A stretch of 64,000 nt of DNA, from the NCBI RefSeq assembly GCF_002776525.5, contig NC_045434.1, positions 110,663,081 through 110,727,080 on the forward strand, given 5' to 3'. Position 1 is the stretch's first letter, and every line of letters begins with the position of its first letter. This document shows, piece after piece, positions 12,066 to 23,640 of the stretch. Source of the stretch: Piliocolobus tephrosceles (taxonomy: Eukaryota > Chordata > Mammalia > Primates > Cercopithecidae). A program made the position numbers and the translations under genes. Under the pieces are notes generated by a model. That model was given only the letters and a program-made list of their open reading frames with translations, made no database searches and had not been told where the DNA came from.

Positions 12066-13800
12066 AGATAGGCAGCAATTCTAATTAGCCCCAAGTAAAT
12101 CAAGGAACTAGGGATCAGCCAATGAGTACTCCTATGCTTTAGGGAGTTTGGGTGAAGCAGGTCTCATGTGCACTAGGAGTCTTCTCAGAGGGGGTAACAT
12201 ATCAGCTGGTCTTGAAGGATGAAAACAGTTTGCAGGTTAGAGAAGGTAGAAAAAGTCCTATCAGGCAAAGGAACAGCACGCACAGAGGCTCAGAGGTGAG
12301 CCCTGCAGGGTGTTGAGTACGCCAGCCTTGGCAGAAGGACGGGTCAGATGTCCCTCCTGGTCTTCACAGACCCCACCTCCTCCAGACTGCTGTTGTATGC
12401 TCTGGCCAGTTGGGCCCTAACCATGACCGGGGCTACTGGACAGTAGTTGGGCCGTGTCCCTCTGCCTGCTCTGCAGTTTCCCCTCACCCCACGTTCCCGG
12501 GGTGTTTCGCCCACACTCCTTGCCATCTGGGGCTTGCTGACATGGGCAGCCTCTGCCACTCCTGTCTCTGTTATACTCTCCCTTCTGCTGCAAGAAAGAA
12601 ACAAACTGCACGGCTCGGAAAACAATCCATCATTTTGTCATAACATTTCCATTTCAAAGACTTCCTTTCCAAGCTTCTCTCTGCCCAAACGCTTCCTCTC
12701 ATTAGCATAAGAACTGGCAAGGCGTTGAGTGACAGGGCTCTAGAACTGGGGCCTGGCTGGGTCTGTGTCTACTCAGGGGCAGGGCATGGGTGTGCATGTG
12801 TGTACTTGTGTGTACGTGTGTGTGCTTGTGCACACGTCCACACCTGGTCTTTGTGAGTTTGCATCTGTCAGCACTCATTACTTGTGCTGCATCGCAAAGC
12901 ATAAGCCACCCTCAGGCACTGACTGAGCCTCCGCAGCGTTCTAGGAACTCTGCTGGGCGCTGAGGATTCAGGGAGGAAGGACGCAGGCACTGTTCGTCAG
13001 CAATTCAGTCAGAGGGACAAATGTGTCCATGAACAACTATGACACAATAAATGCAATGAGAAAGCGGAGGAGGGGGGACCCTAGAGGAGGTGACATTTAG
13101 GCTGGCCTTGAAGGAGGAGCACTTCACAGATTGGAGAAGGAGGAAAGGCATAGCAGGCAAAGGGAACAGGGGGCGCAAACTCCCAGAGGCGAGCCCTGCA
13201 GGTGTTAGATGTGGCTGTGGCAGAAGGCCAGACGGCAGGCAACACCTGCTGGGTGGACGTGAATGGCCACCAAGGCTTCCTCAGCTGCCCTCTTCCTGCC
13301 TGGACCTTACTGGCAGATAGGGCTGGTGGGAGATCCAGGAACAAGTCAGCCCCGCCCTGCAAAGGGACCCCTCTAGCCTTGCAGCTCCTCCCTGGCCTCC
13401 AGCAAACCACGGATGTGCTGGTGGCCACTTCCCAAAACCTCCTCATTCACCACCTGGCACAGCCCCCAGAAGGCCTGACCACAGAGCCCAATGTGGACCC
13501 CTTCCCAGAACCGTACAGCCCTGGTGGCAGTTTGTCCTTCCAACATGCACAGAGGAGCTCCAGGTGGACAGCAAGGAAATGGGGAGTGTTCTAGGTCAGC
13601 CAGGGGAGGGAGAAGACATGGGGAGTGGACGTGAGTGTGTGCTGGGAAGGGGGGATATAAGATCCAAGAAGAAAGAGGAGACAGAGAAAGCAGTGTGACT
13701 CTTGAGGACCTCACCGAGTGACTCATTCATTCATTCACCCTACAATACTTGATGGCACATTCCATGAATTGGGTACCTAAGATATCAAAAGGAGAGGTGA
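12066..13800. other. Gene-free, with old repeat fragments
   Basis: Two related blocks (12190-12345 and 13085-13225) share 'gcaggcaaaggaacagc'-like text and look like fragments of one ancient, probably L2-related antisense repeat. A degenerate (TG)n tract is at 12788-12838. Confidence 0.45.
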
Positions 13801-14072
13801 GGCCAGGCATGGTGGCTCATGCCTGGGAGGCTGAGGTGAGCGGATCACTTGTGGTCAGGAGTTCAAGACCAGCCTCCATAACATGGTGAAACCCCATCTC
13901 TACCAAAAATACAAAACTTTGCTGGGTGTGGTGGCACACACTTGTTAGTAACAGCTACTCAGGAGGCTGAGGCAGGATAATTACTTGAACCCAGGAGGTA
14001 GAGGTTGCAGTGAGTGGAGATTGCATCACTACACTCCAGCCTGGGCAACAGAGCGAGACGCTGTCAAAAAAG
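13801..14072 (+). mobile_element. Alu with internal deletion
   Basis: Sense Alu that lacks the 'taatcccagcactttg' stretch near its 5' end. Its tail has become a (GGAA)n array. Confidence 0.9.
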
Positions 14073-14208
14073 AAGGAAGGAAGGAAGGAAGGAAGGAAGG
14101 AAGGAAGGAAGGAAGGAANNNNNNNNNNGAAGGAAGGAAGGAAGGAAGGAAGGAAGGAAGGAAGGAAGGAAGGAAGGAAGGAAGGAAGGAAGGAAGGAGG
14201 AAAAAAAA
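14073..14208 (+). repeat. (GGAA)n microsatellite with assembly gap
   Basis: The array grows from the Alu tail. Ten N at 14119-14128 interrupt it, so its true length is unknown. Confidence 0.95.
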
Positions 14209-16482
14209 TGAAAAGTGCACAATATCTGTCCTCAGCGAGTCCACAGGCCATGAGGAAGACCAACAGGGAAATAAGTGGTATGATACTAAGCCCCCAGGCC
14301 GGTCAGGAGCATCCTGAAGAGATGTGGACTGAGTTGAGGTTTGAAGGTTGATTGAAAGTCAGAGGAGTTGGAGAGTAGAGAACATCGCAGGCAGAGGGTT
14401 CTCTGCAGCCAGGAACATTGCTGAGGCCACAGGGGTGCTGTGCTGCAACACCGAGTAAGCCCCAGTGGGGAGCTGCCCCACATGCCAGCCTGGCTGTGCC
14501 CTCACTGCCCTCCCAGGGGTTGCCACCAGGGCCAACTGGGCAGGGGGTAAGACCGAACCATTTGGTCCAAACCTCACATTTGTGAAAGTCATCATATTTA
14601 GACTTTCTACATTATCTCCAGTTGGGATGTGGGTGTTTAAAATACAGTTGCTAAATGTAAACCATTGAAATCTATAACCATTTTTGTAAGCCTATTTGGC
14701 ATTTTTTTTAATATACAAGAAGTATAAAAATAATGGAAGTGGCCCAATTCTGTCTCGTTCTTAGCAAACAGGCAGTATTGGTCCTAGATAAGAACAGCGA
14801 GGCTTAGAGAAGCCTCCCAAAGCCAGATTGACTCCTTGGCACCTCATTCACCTCACTGGCCCAGTAAGATTCAAACACCAAGGCCTGCCCATTGCTGGCA
14901 CTACCCTCTGTCCTTGAAGTCCTGGGATGTTCTCCTGTGGCCTCTGCGCCATCCCATGCCCAGCTCCTTGGCTGACCCAGGGATGGCAGCCTGAGCCTTC
15001 CTGCTCCATTTCACCCCCACAGCCCAGCCTCTTCCCTGCAGGAGGCCACAGGCTGCCTCTGTGGCCAAGCTGGTTGCACAGCCGCAAACCCAGACAGGCA
15101 CCACAGGCAGCATCTCCACTGCCCTGGGCCCCTCATTTCTTTTGTCCTTGGGTACCACTAAGAAAGGCCTCAGGAGATGTCCCCAGATGGCTTGTCAACC
15201 AGATCCCATTAGCAGCTGCCACTAGGAGAAAGCAGTCAGAGCCCACTCTGCTCCTGCCCCCCACCTCACTCCTCATGAAGGGCAGTCTCCTTTGTGAAGT
15301 GTCACTGCCAAACTTGCAACTTCCAGCTCCTGGAGACACGGGTGTTACTCACCTGCTCCAGCTGTTTGCAGAGCAGGCCTGTGGTCAGCCTGAGGTAGGG
15401 GCAGGGGCTAGAGAGCAAGACAGCCCCACCCCCTTCCCAAGGCCTTCTGAGGGCTGAACTACTATAAAGGTGTGACAAAGCCCGATCACTATATTTGGGG
15501 TAGGTGAAGCAGAGGGGACAAGACTAGCTATGATTTAGAAAACAAAAGACTGTTCGATTGTCTTCGCCCTGATGGAAAAAAGACTATCTAAAGCGGGGAG
15601 TGCAAAGAAAAAGAGAGGAGGGCTGGAGAGCAGACACATGCAGCTCCCAGGGGAGCACTGTCCAGGGAGTCTGCCAAGCGGACTCCAAGCGCTGTGATCT
15701 ACCCAAGAGCTTCCCACCTCCCTCCCAAGGTAGCTGAGGGGCCTCAAAGTAGCATCACCAACAAAAACTTCCTAAAGCCACCTGAACCCCTCATGTGACC
15801 CGGTAATACTTGGATTTCCTGCGTGGCTCTCCCCCAGCAGGATGTCCAGGGCTCTGTGAGCCTGGGCGCTCACAGGAACTCTGAACACTGGCATTTGGCT
15901 TTGACACATCGACCTCTGAAAGCCAGGTTAACACAAACGTACCATCGGCAATGGCACTGCTCTGACCGCTGCCGGGGCCTGAGCCCCTGAGCCTGAGGAT
16001 GGGAGTCTGGACTGTGGCTCTCCCCCAGGGTGAACGGCAGCCTAGGACTCAGATCTTTCCCCATGCTCCCTGCTCACTTTTTCATCTGGCTTCTTCCAAC
16101 AGCACTGAGGTCCCTGTCTTAATACAGCTAGAGACTTCCTCTCCAGGGGCCAAGTGATCTCTATGCATCCCCACACCACCATGCCCTTACCTCTCATTCC
16201 CCAGGAACAAACGAGTCTTATCGTGCGAGGGTCTCCCCTCTTGTGCCCTTTGCCCAGAAAGCTCTAGAGTGAAGGACAGGTAGCTAAGGCACGCCTTGGT
16301 CTTCCCTGACCTGAGCTTGAAATAGTCATTGCCCTCGAGGTAGTCTCCACCCACCAACCCTTCCCACCACGTAGTTTCTGCTGTGCCCACACACCACCTG
16401 GCAGTCACATCCACCCCCGCAACGGCGCAGGGTTTCAGCCCTGGTGACAACAAGGGAAGTCAGGCTTTGCAGAAATGTGGTG
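14209..16482. other. No gene; one old repeat fragment
   Basis: About 14270-14430 resembles an ancient L2-like antisense fragment. The remainder up to the CYMP poly(A) signal looks unique. Confidence 0.5.
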
Positions 16483-16488
16483 TTTATT
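16483..16488 (-). terminator. Poly(A) signal of the chymosin pseudogene
   Basis: An AATAAA on the minus strand lies 77 nt beyond the ancestral stop codon. A short 3' UTR fits the chymosin mRNA of ruminants. Confidence 0.6.
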
Positions 16489-16564
16489 GGGAACCATCTG
16501 CCTGCACATCTCATCTATGTGCGTGTGTGTTTGGTCACATTGAGGTCCGTGGCCAGTGATGCAA

Positions 16565-16702
16565 TCAGACAGCCTTTGCCAGCCCCACATGGTTATTGGC
16601 CCTGTCAAAGATGCTGTAATACTCCCGGATGAAGACATCCCCCAGGATCCACTGCTGGGAACTATAGTCACCCTGGAAACCATTGGTTCAGAAGCCCTGG
16701 TC
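16565..16702 (-). pseudogene. CYMP: CYMP exon 9 with in-frame TGA
   Basis: The exon has the right length for the last 45 codons plus stop. It reads DQGF, then TGA (16688-16690) in place of the conserved Cys, then TNGFQ, and later WILGDVFIREYYSIFDRANN followed by HVGLAKAV and TGA at 16565-16567. The acceptor CAG is intact. Confidence 0.92.
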
Positions 16703-17463
16703 CTGGGGTAAGGCAAGGCGGAGATGACGCTGGTCCCAATCCCATTTGCTGTGCCTAAAGATAGGCGTTTATACCCTACCCACAACTCCTTCTCCTCTGT
16801 GACTTCACTTTATCCTTGAAATGACCTTCCCAGATAAACAAGTATTGGATTCATGTCTCAACAGATGAAGAAATTGAGATTCAAAAAATAAAATGACATA
16901 ATGCAGGATCACCGGGTAGGGTCCTGGCATCCTGAGTCCTGTTCCCTGCACTGGACCCCACTCCCTATCACTCGTCCTCCCCAGCCCCTGCCTCCTGCTC
17001 TCAGCACCTACTGCCCTGATGACCAGCCAGAGCAGGCCTGGGGGTGGAGGTCAGTGGTCAGTGGGGCCAAGGGCCGGGCCCCACAAAGCCCAGGCTGCCT
17101 AAGCGAACCCTGCACAGAGCTCTAGGCCCCGGGACTTAGAAGCTTGAGCACAGAGGGAGGTTCCCATGGGGAGCTGTGGCCCTGCCTACCCCACCCTCCC
17201 TGACACCTTGGCGCACCGCCCCTGCTGTTCCCCATTTTTCCCAGGATGAGGCTGAAGTGGCCACAAATGAGGCCCCAGGACAACACGGCCCACTCAGAAG
17301 GGCCGGTTGGTCCAAACGCATGCCCCTCCATTCTCTGTGGAGTCCACACCACTTCTTATCACCACCACCACTGCCTCACCAGGGCCCAACTGGGGGGTGG
17401 GGGAGGCAGCTGGTGAAGAAGAAGGGGGAGGAGGAGCCCAGGCTTCCCCTCTGAGACTCATAC

Positions 17464-17562
17464 CTGGCTGGTGTAGGCGGAGGGTGGCAGGGGGTACTTC
17501 CTGCCGTGGATCTCGAAGACAACCGTGGACATGCTGCTTAGGCACCTGCAGTCGATGTCAAA
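17464..17562 (-). pseudogene. CYMP: CYMP exon 8, open
   Basis: The 99-nt exon reads FDIDCRCLSSMSTVVFEIHG then RKYPLPPSAYTSQ. Cow reads FDIDCDNLSYMPTVVFEING. It supplies the Cys that pairs in the C-terminal lobe. Acceptor TTTAG and donor GTATGAG are intact. Confidence 0.9.
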
Positions 17563-18150
17563 CTAAAGAACCAAGGGAGGTCCTCTTAGAAGCGGCGAGG
17601 GTGGAAGCTGACTGGAAGAGGCCCAGAACCCCTCCTGCCATCCCATGATCCATGGGGCAGGGAGGGGGCCCTGCCTACACCTGGGACCACAGGGAGGCTC
17701 TCAGGGTGAGGCCCGGTCCCAAGACATGATTCTCAAAAATGCCACAGCAGTCATGAACCCAGGGACAGACCCAAGCTTGGGACCCAGGGGGTTGCCTCTG
17801 TGTCTCTGCGTCTAGGCCCAGCCAGAGCTCACAGGGACGCTGGGAGCACTTGGCTGTCGAGGGGAGAGGGACAGGCTTGGGGGGGAGGAGGAAGAAGGGG
17901 CACAGCACAGGCCAGCGCGTCAGGGAGGGCACCCCTCCCAGAGGAACGGGAGGTCAGATGGCAGCCACTCCAGGAGGCATGGGGGCTCCCACAGCAATAG
18001 AGCCAAAGCCAAAGGCCACAGCAGAGGCCTCCAGAGAAACCCCAGCCTCAGCTGGGAAACGGGCTCCCTCACCACCCCTGCATCTTCTCGTTTGTGTGAA
18101 GGGGCCTCTACTTCAAGAGAACCTTGTAGGGCGGTGGGGTTTGGCCTCAC

Positions 18151-18295
18151 CTTGTCGTACTGGCCCGCGGTGGCTCCAATGGCCTGCTGGATGTTGAAGA
18201 GGTCACTGCCCGGCCCCACCAGCAGGAAGATGCCAGTGTCCAGAATGGCCTGACAGCCACCGTCACAGGCCACCACCACGCCATCGATGGTGACA
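18151..18295 (-). pseudogene. CYMP: CYMP exon 7 with second catalytic motif
   Basis: The 145-nt exon has the expected length and an open frame, reading VTIDGVVVACDGGCQAILDT then GIFLLVGPGSDLFNIQQAIG. The second catalytic aspartate is in ILDTG, but the following TS of DTGTS reads IF. The base pair before the exon is GG where AG is expected, so the acceptor is lost. The donor (GTGAGG) is intact. Confidence 0.9.
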
Positions 18296-18584
18296 CCGCC
18301 GAGGGTATGCAGGACAGCCTCATCCAGCCCTCCCTCCCCAGGTCCTTCCTACCCTCCCCTGCCAGGATCCCAAGTAGGAAGGGAAGGCCCCCAGCCCTCA
18401 GCCCCTTCCCTGGGGCCCCTTCCTGGAGGCCCCAGTACTTTCTGAGCCCAGAGAAAATATCTAAAACCATTTTCTTCCAATTCAGTGGCTAAATTGAAGA
18501 CATCCCACTTTCCATGGGGCAGAAACTTCAATAAAACAACATATTCACCCACATTAAGGGGTAGAACGAGTACTGTACTCATTG

Positions 18585-18890
18585 CCTGAGATCTGGTTTC
18601 AAGTTTTTGATCTGCCATTTACTTGCTGTGTGTCTCCAGCAAGTTACCCAACCTTTGTGTACTCAGGCTTCCCATCTACAAAATGGGTACATTAATAACC
18701 CCTTCCTTGACTTCCTCAAGGGGTGGTCCTGAGGTTTAAACTCGATGTCAGTCCATTATAAAGTGGGGTTAATAGTAGCACCCACCTCATGGGGTCTCAG
18801 TGAGGAATAAATGAGACAGTCATATAATCATTCAGCACAGCGCCTAGCAGGCGGTAGGTGCCCCAGAAAGGCAGCTGGTCTTGTTCATAA
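18585..18890 (+). repeat. MIR element in CYMP intron 6
   Basis: It shows the sense MIR order: 'ctgccatttacttgctgtgtg', 'caagttacccaacc', 'ctacaaaatgggtacattaataa' and 'ataatcattcagcacagcgcc'. Confidence 0.7.
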
Positions 18891-19087
18891 AGTGCAGATG
18901 AATGTGCGGCACTGGCACATACAAAGGTCACCGACCTTGGAAGTGTCTAGTTCAGATTCTCAGGGGTAGTCTTACGAGCTGCTGTGCTGCAGTCCTCAGA
19001 GTGTGGTGGCCTGATGCCCGGGCCCTCAAATGCCCACACGTGGATCCGCCTCTGGCTGAGGCCCACACAGGGTGGCCGCTCACTCTC

Positions 19088-19201
19088 CTGTCCGCAGTGA
19101 ACTGCCAGTATTCTTGCACAGTCACGGGTATCCAGTGCAGGGAGCCTGTGTAGTAGGACGGGTCAGTGGTCCCCAGTGTGAGCAGGCTCCCCTGGTCATT
19201 C
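19088..19201 (-). pseudogene. CYMP: CYMP exon 6, donor site lost
   Basis: The 114-nt exon is open and reads NDQGSLLTLGTTDPSYYTGS then LHWIPVTVQEYWQFTAD; cow has SYYTGSLHWVPVTVQQYWQF. The acceptor is intact. The expected donor after GACAG reads GAGAGTGAG, so GT has become GA at 19086-19087. A GTGAGC four bases downstream could act as a cryptic donor but would shift the frame. Confidence 0.88.
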
Positions 19202-19639
19202 CTGAAACCAAGGTGCAGCATGCTGTTTCAGCGAGGCTCGGAAAAGCGGTGCCCAGCGCCACCCTGGGGCCAACGCCACTGAGACCCAGCCCACCCTCCT
19301 CCGCCCCACTCCACCCTCCTCCACCCCACCCCTAACCCATGCTTCAGAGGAGGTCTCCAGCCTCCTCTGGCTCCTCCTCCGCTGGGCTTGATCTGATGTC
19401 AGTGGCAGCATCCTTTCTTCTGAGCACTGCAGCCCCCAGCCCGACCCCAGAGGAAGTAACCCACCCCACAGGTCCTGGGACTGCCAGGCTGTGCCCCAGC
19501 CGCCCTCGGGTGTGCCCAGCTGTCTCCCTATGCCCCTACTCCCTGTCAGCAGCCACCCAGGGCTTTCTGCCTCCAGTAGGAAAGGGGATCTTCAACGAAA
19601 TCTACACTTTGGATTGAACCTGCCACCCGAACGCAAATC

Positions 19640-20065
19640 CCCTCTGTTCCTCCTGGGGCCGTGTCTCACACATGGCTGGGAAACGTACACTGTACCCACT
19701 CACTTCCGGAGCACTGCCCTGGGCTCCTAGAACTCATCCAGCCCATCCCAGCTCCCGGCTCTGCTGCACGCTTTCTCCCCAGACAACGCCCACTCCTCCC
19801 TCAGCGAAGCCTGCCCTGGCTGCCCTCCGCTGGGGCTTCTTCCCCTGTTATTCAGCCTCTGACACACCCAAATCTCCCCTGCAGCGCCCTTATCACAACT
19901 GTTTGATTACGATAATGTGTATAATGGTGTGGTGTCTGCCTCTCCTGCTAGAATGTTAACTGCCAGTTTGTCTTATCTGCTGATGTGTCCCCATCTCTGG
20001 CAGAGCCCCTGCACATAGTAAGGGCCCGGTAAATATCTACTGAGTGAATAAATGCATGAGTGAAT
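19640..20065 (+). repeat. L2 3'-end-like repeat in CYMP intron 5
   Basis: The stretch ends with an L2-type tail: 'gcccctgcacatagtaaggg' and then 'cggtaaatatctactgagtga'. The 5' part is diverged. Confidence 0.55.
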
Positions 20066-20683
20066 ACACTAATTAGCTCCCAACTGCCTTCCCCTGCCTC
20101 AGCCATCCAGCACCTTCTCCTGGGGAGGGTCCGTTTCTCTCCTCCTTGCCATCTCCCCTCTGTCTGAGCCAAGCTGCATCATCACAGGATGCAGGGAGGT
20201 AGAGTAGGAGGCTCAGGGTTGGGAGCAGGAGCCCCAGGCTCCAGGCCTGGCTCGGCCACCACCACTCAGGGTGTTGGTCCCTCCCCAAGCCTCAGCATCC
20301 TCCCTAGTGAAAGGAGTAGGTTGGACTCCTTTGGAGTCAGCTGTAAAAGTCTGTGCATCTCAATGACATCAGCAAATGGTTATTGAGGCCCTGCCACTTT
20401 TGGGAAAGAGAACTTGAAAGCCCCTGTGCAGAGGTGGGATTGGGCTTTGTTTTTTGAATGCCAGAAAGGAAAGTCAAGTTTCGGTCCAGTGAACTCTGGC
20501 TGCATAAATGACTGTATCATGGGCCTTTGGATAAGAGGTTGGATGTGCCTGGAAAGGAGAAGGTTTGCTTGGATGCTGGTGACTACCCTTGAGTTGCAGC
20601 GTCCCCGAGGAGTGGACACTCTCCTCAGCTGGCAGTCCTTACAAGGACATCAAACTTAGGCCCCAGCTGGGCACAGCTCCTAC

Positions 20684-20882
20684 CTGCTCATGTAGACTGA
20701 GAACAGGTCTTGGGCCACCAGGTGCCTCTGCATCATGTTGTCAAACATGGGCACTGACTACACAGAGGCAAGAGAGGGACAGGCCAGCCCCAGGATCCCG
20801 TCAGACTCGGAGTAGGTGAAGATGTCGCCAGGTTCCTGGGTGCTCAGGCCCACAGTCTGGTGGGGGTCCACATGTTGGAGAC
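20684..20882 (-). pseudogene. CYMP: CYMP exon 5, frameshifted and with a stop
   Basis: The exon is 199 nt instead of 200. One base is missing near 20871-20874, where AACATTGTGGAC of cow corresponds to AACATGTGGAC. Downstream of the deletion the restored frame reads QTVGLSTQEPGDIFTYSESD and GILGLACPSLASV, then a TAG at 20758-20760 where cow has Tyr. After it comes SVPMFDNMMQRHLVAQDLFS. Splice sites are canonical. Confidence 0.92.
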
Positions 20883-21819
20883 CTGCAGGACAATCATGTG
20901 GAGGCCCTGAACTTTCTGTCCAGAAGCCTGGGTGCCTCAAGGGGAAAGAAATGGAAGGAGGGGGAAGATACTGAAGAGGTTCTTGACCTCCAGCCCTCAC
21001 CTGGGCTCCCACCCCCAGCCACACTTGGCCTCATCCTCCCACAAGCCCTGCAACCACTACTGGAATCAGCCTCAGAAGCAGACCTGGGTCCTAAACTTAA
21101 ATCCTGCCCGGGTGGGACATGGGCCACCCCTGCCAGGGCAAAAAGAAATCTGGACAGAGAGGTGGGGCATAAGCTAGGTGTGGGCCCCAAGTCCCGGCCC
21201 AAGTGGCCCCTGCCAAATGAGCCTCCCTGCCAGCTCTCCCCACTGTCAGAGCAGAGGCTGGGGGCGGGCAGCAAAAATGACCTAGATAAGGAAATGAGAG
21301 CACAGAATAGAAAAAAGGCTGGTTGTTTACTGGCAAGAGTGACAGCTGAGGGAAAGACAAACTCTAGGAAAGAACAGGCACCAGGGGTGCTCCTGCCTGG
21401 GTCCTGGGTGGGAGGAAGAGCAAGCCGGTGGCCGCGTCCTGGACAGCTGCAGAATAGCACCTGCTCTCTCCATACCTGCTGAGTCAGACTAAGACAGAGC
21501 TTCCCCGGGCCAGGAAGGCAGGTGCAAGGGTGCGAGGTTGGGATGGTGGTTGGGGGAAGGGAGAGGCAGTTCATGCACCCTGGGGGATGTTGTGTGAGGA
21601 AGGCTCCTGAGCTCAGACCCTCCTGGTGGTGGCCTTCAGAGCTGGCAGGCAGGAGCACTGCCTTTGCTGGGTCAGCCAGCCTCTTGTGGCGGTGACTGAG
21701 AGCAGGGAGACTGCCTCTACCACAGCTCCGAGATTTCTTGGAGAGGAACAGCCATAGTGAGGCAGGGGCAGAGGGACGCTTTCCACTTCGTTAGTGGAAA
21801 AGCTAGCAGAGCCACTCAC
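20883..21819 (-). other. CYMP interval where exons 3 and 4 should lie
   Basis: The 937 nt between exons 2 and 5 contain no sequence for LGTPPQ, FDTGSS or HYGTGS on either strand. These motifs belong to exons 3 and 4 and include the first catalytic Asp and the flap Tyr. About 188 nt of the interval are the inverted copy of the 5' block. The rest is unrecognised. Confidence 0.75.
21331..21518 (-). repeat. 188-bp inverted copy of the chymosin 5' block
   Basis: The reverse complement matches 23959-24145 almost base for base. The clearest mismatches fall in 'ccctggTgcctg' and 'tttcctAgagttt'. Which copy is the source is unknown from this window. Confidence 0.9.
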
Positions 21820-21970
21820 ATCCGGGTAGTTGGTCAGAGACTTGCTGGCCACCACCCCAGAGTTGGAGTGCTTCCGGCTGACCACATAATGATGATTCCT
21901 CAGGAAGTCTTCCAGGAGCCCGTGCTCCTTCAGGGTCCTCCTCAGCGACTTCCCTTTGTGCAGAGGAACC
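21820..21970 (-). pseudogene. CYMP: CYMP exon 2 (propeptide and start of mature enzyme), intact
   Basis: The 151-nt exon has the standard length and an open frame. It reads VPLHKGKSLRRTLKEHGLLE and continues through DFL to a C-terminal KSLTNYPD. Bovine chymosin has IPLYKGKSLRKALKEHGLLE and ends PLTNYLD. The acceptor (CTTAG) and donor (GTGAGT) are canonical. This is the inhibitory propeptide that is removed at acid pH. Confidence 0.92.
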
Positions 21971-23179
21971 CTAAGGAGATGGGGAAGAATTCATAAGGAG
22001 GGTGTGCATCTCCCGCAGGCTGCCCAGCCTCCTGGAAGTGGGCTCCATAAACCACTCCCTACACTCTGTTCCCAGCCAGCTTTCTGATCAATGGCCCACT
22101 GACCCCAGGCCAATGGCTTTCAAACTTTTTATTAATCATAACTCAAAGTAAGAAATATATTTTACATCAGTTCAAAAATCACTGCCTATCCTTACTAACT
22201 GCAGTGCACTCTCATGTTTTCTATGGCTTTCTCTTTTTCTAATGCTGGTAGAGACCCATTAGAGGTATTTTGCAACTCACTAATGAGTTTCGAAACCCAT
22301 GGTTTGAAAGGCACTAAGCACATTATCACTCATTCAGTCACCAAATTCTTGCTGTGCCAGACACTGCACAGGGCATGGGGCACACAATATTGGAAAGGAC
22401 ACCATCTCTGCCCGCCGGGAGCGCACTGTCTGCAGTAAAAAACGATGTCTCCCACATGCTGGCAAATGCCAAGACAATGATCCTGCCCTCTGCCAATCCC
22501 CTTTCTCCACTCTCTGGATAGCTTTTACCCTAAGATGAGTGGAAAATTCTCAGTGTTCTCAGCACAGAGCCTGGTCTCACAGGGGCCTCCTGAGGGAGCT
22601 TGAGTTTTAGATGATGGAGGCAGATCAACAGTGGAGAGATCAAGAGAGGAAATGCAGAAGCTGGTTCTAGACCTGGTGCTGCCCTATCTGTGTCAACTTG
22701 GGTGGCTCCCCAAAGCCCTCTGAGCTTCAGCTCCCTTAGGTTAACTCCTTCCTTTCCAGCCGTTCTCCTGGCCCTGCCTTTGACTAGCCCTGTGGCTTAA
22801 CCTCTCTGGTCCTTAGTTTCCTCTCCTGTAGATAGAAGTAGAACTTGGTGATTCCCATGGTCCCGTGTACTTCTAAGAATCACGTGGTCCTCCTCTGTGA
22901 GACTGCTGAGACGTGCTTTGAGAGCCATACAATGGCAGCTGTTCACATCCCAAGTGCTGGGGCAGATAGCGCCCCTGGGACCTGGAGGAACTGTATTTTC
23001 AGGACTGCCACAAAGATTCCTAGCCAGTTGAAGGCACCCTGACCCCTTTTCAGGGATCCAGATTTCTCAGGGCGGGATCGGGGCTTCTCTGCGCTCAGGA
23101 TTTGACCAGACTCAAACCTGAGCACCTGCAGATTAATGTGTGATGTCATGGCAAGAGTGCAAGTCCACCAGAGGCTGAG

Positions 23180-23375
23180 TCCTACTCCTCCATTACTAGT
23201 CATGCAGCCTTAGACAGCTCAGGGACCCTCCTTAGAAACCCTTCCTAAACAACAGTGTCTCATCTGTAAAATGCAAATGATAATATCTACTTAATCCATG
23301 AGGATTCCTGGCTTAGTGGAGTGCCTGGCACCTAGGAGCAAACGGCTCAATCAATGTCAGTTATTATTTTGGGAG
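23180..23375 (+). repeat. MIR element
   Basis: The stretch contains the MIR core: a 'cagcc' start, 'catctgtaaaatg', a 'gataatatctactt' segment and 'gtgcctggcac' near the 3' end. Confidence 0.6.
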
Positions 23376-23439
23376 GAGAACCTGGGATCTTCACCCACAA
23401 AGGACATAGTATAATAGAGAACTCTATCTTGCTTAAGAA

Positions 23440-23640
23440 ATGCATGTATAACTCTTACAGTGTGCACTGTTTGAAGACTTTTTTAAATATTAACTCCTAC
23501 AATCCTCACAACATCCCTATGAGATGGACACTACCAATATTCAAATTTTATGAACAGAGGAGGAAACTGAGGCATAGAGAGTTAAGTTAGTGATGGAGCT
23601 GGGGATCAAACCCCAGGCAGTTTCACTCCAGAGTCATGCC
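23440..23640 (-). repeat. MIR element
   Basis: It has the antisense MIR pattern: 'aatcctcacaacatccctatgag', then 'gaggaaactgaggcatagag', then 'gagctggggatcaaaccccaggca'. Confidence 0.6.

Noticed and set aside
13985..14351. Open frames with repeated Lys-Glu-Gly-Arg units
   Set aside because: These are translations of the (GGAA)n array across an N gap.
19082..19087. Alternative reading of the exon 6 donor as the GTGAGC four bases downstream
   Set aside because: Using it adds four bases and shifts the frame into exon 7. The expected exon length of 114 nt fits the lost donor better.
20898..21482. 194-codon plus-strand frame
   Set aside because: It is antisense to the chymosin pseudogene and overlaps the inverted repeat. 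Composition follows GC content, not a protein pattern.
20894..21658. Long minus-strand open frame (254 codons) inside the chymosin locus
   Set aside because: It runs through an intron, the inverted copy and part of exon 5 in a wrong frame. It shows no protein family features.
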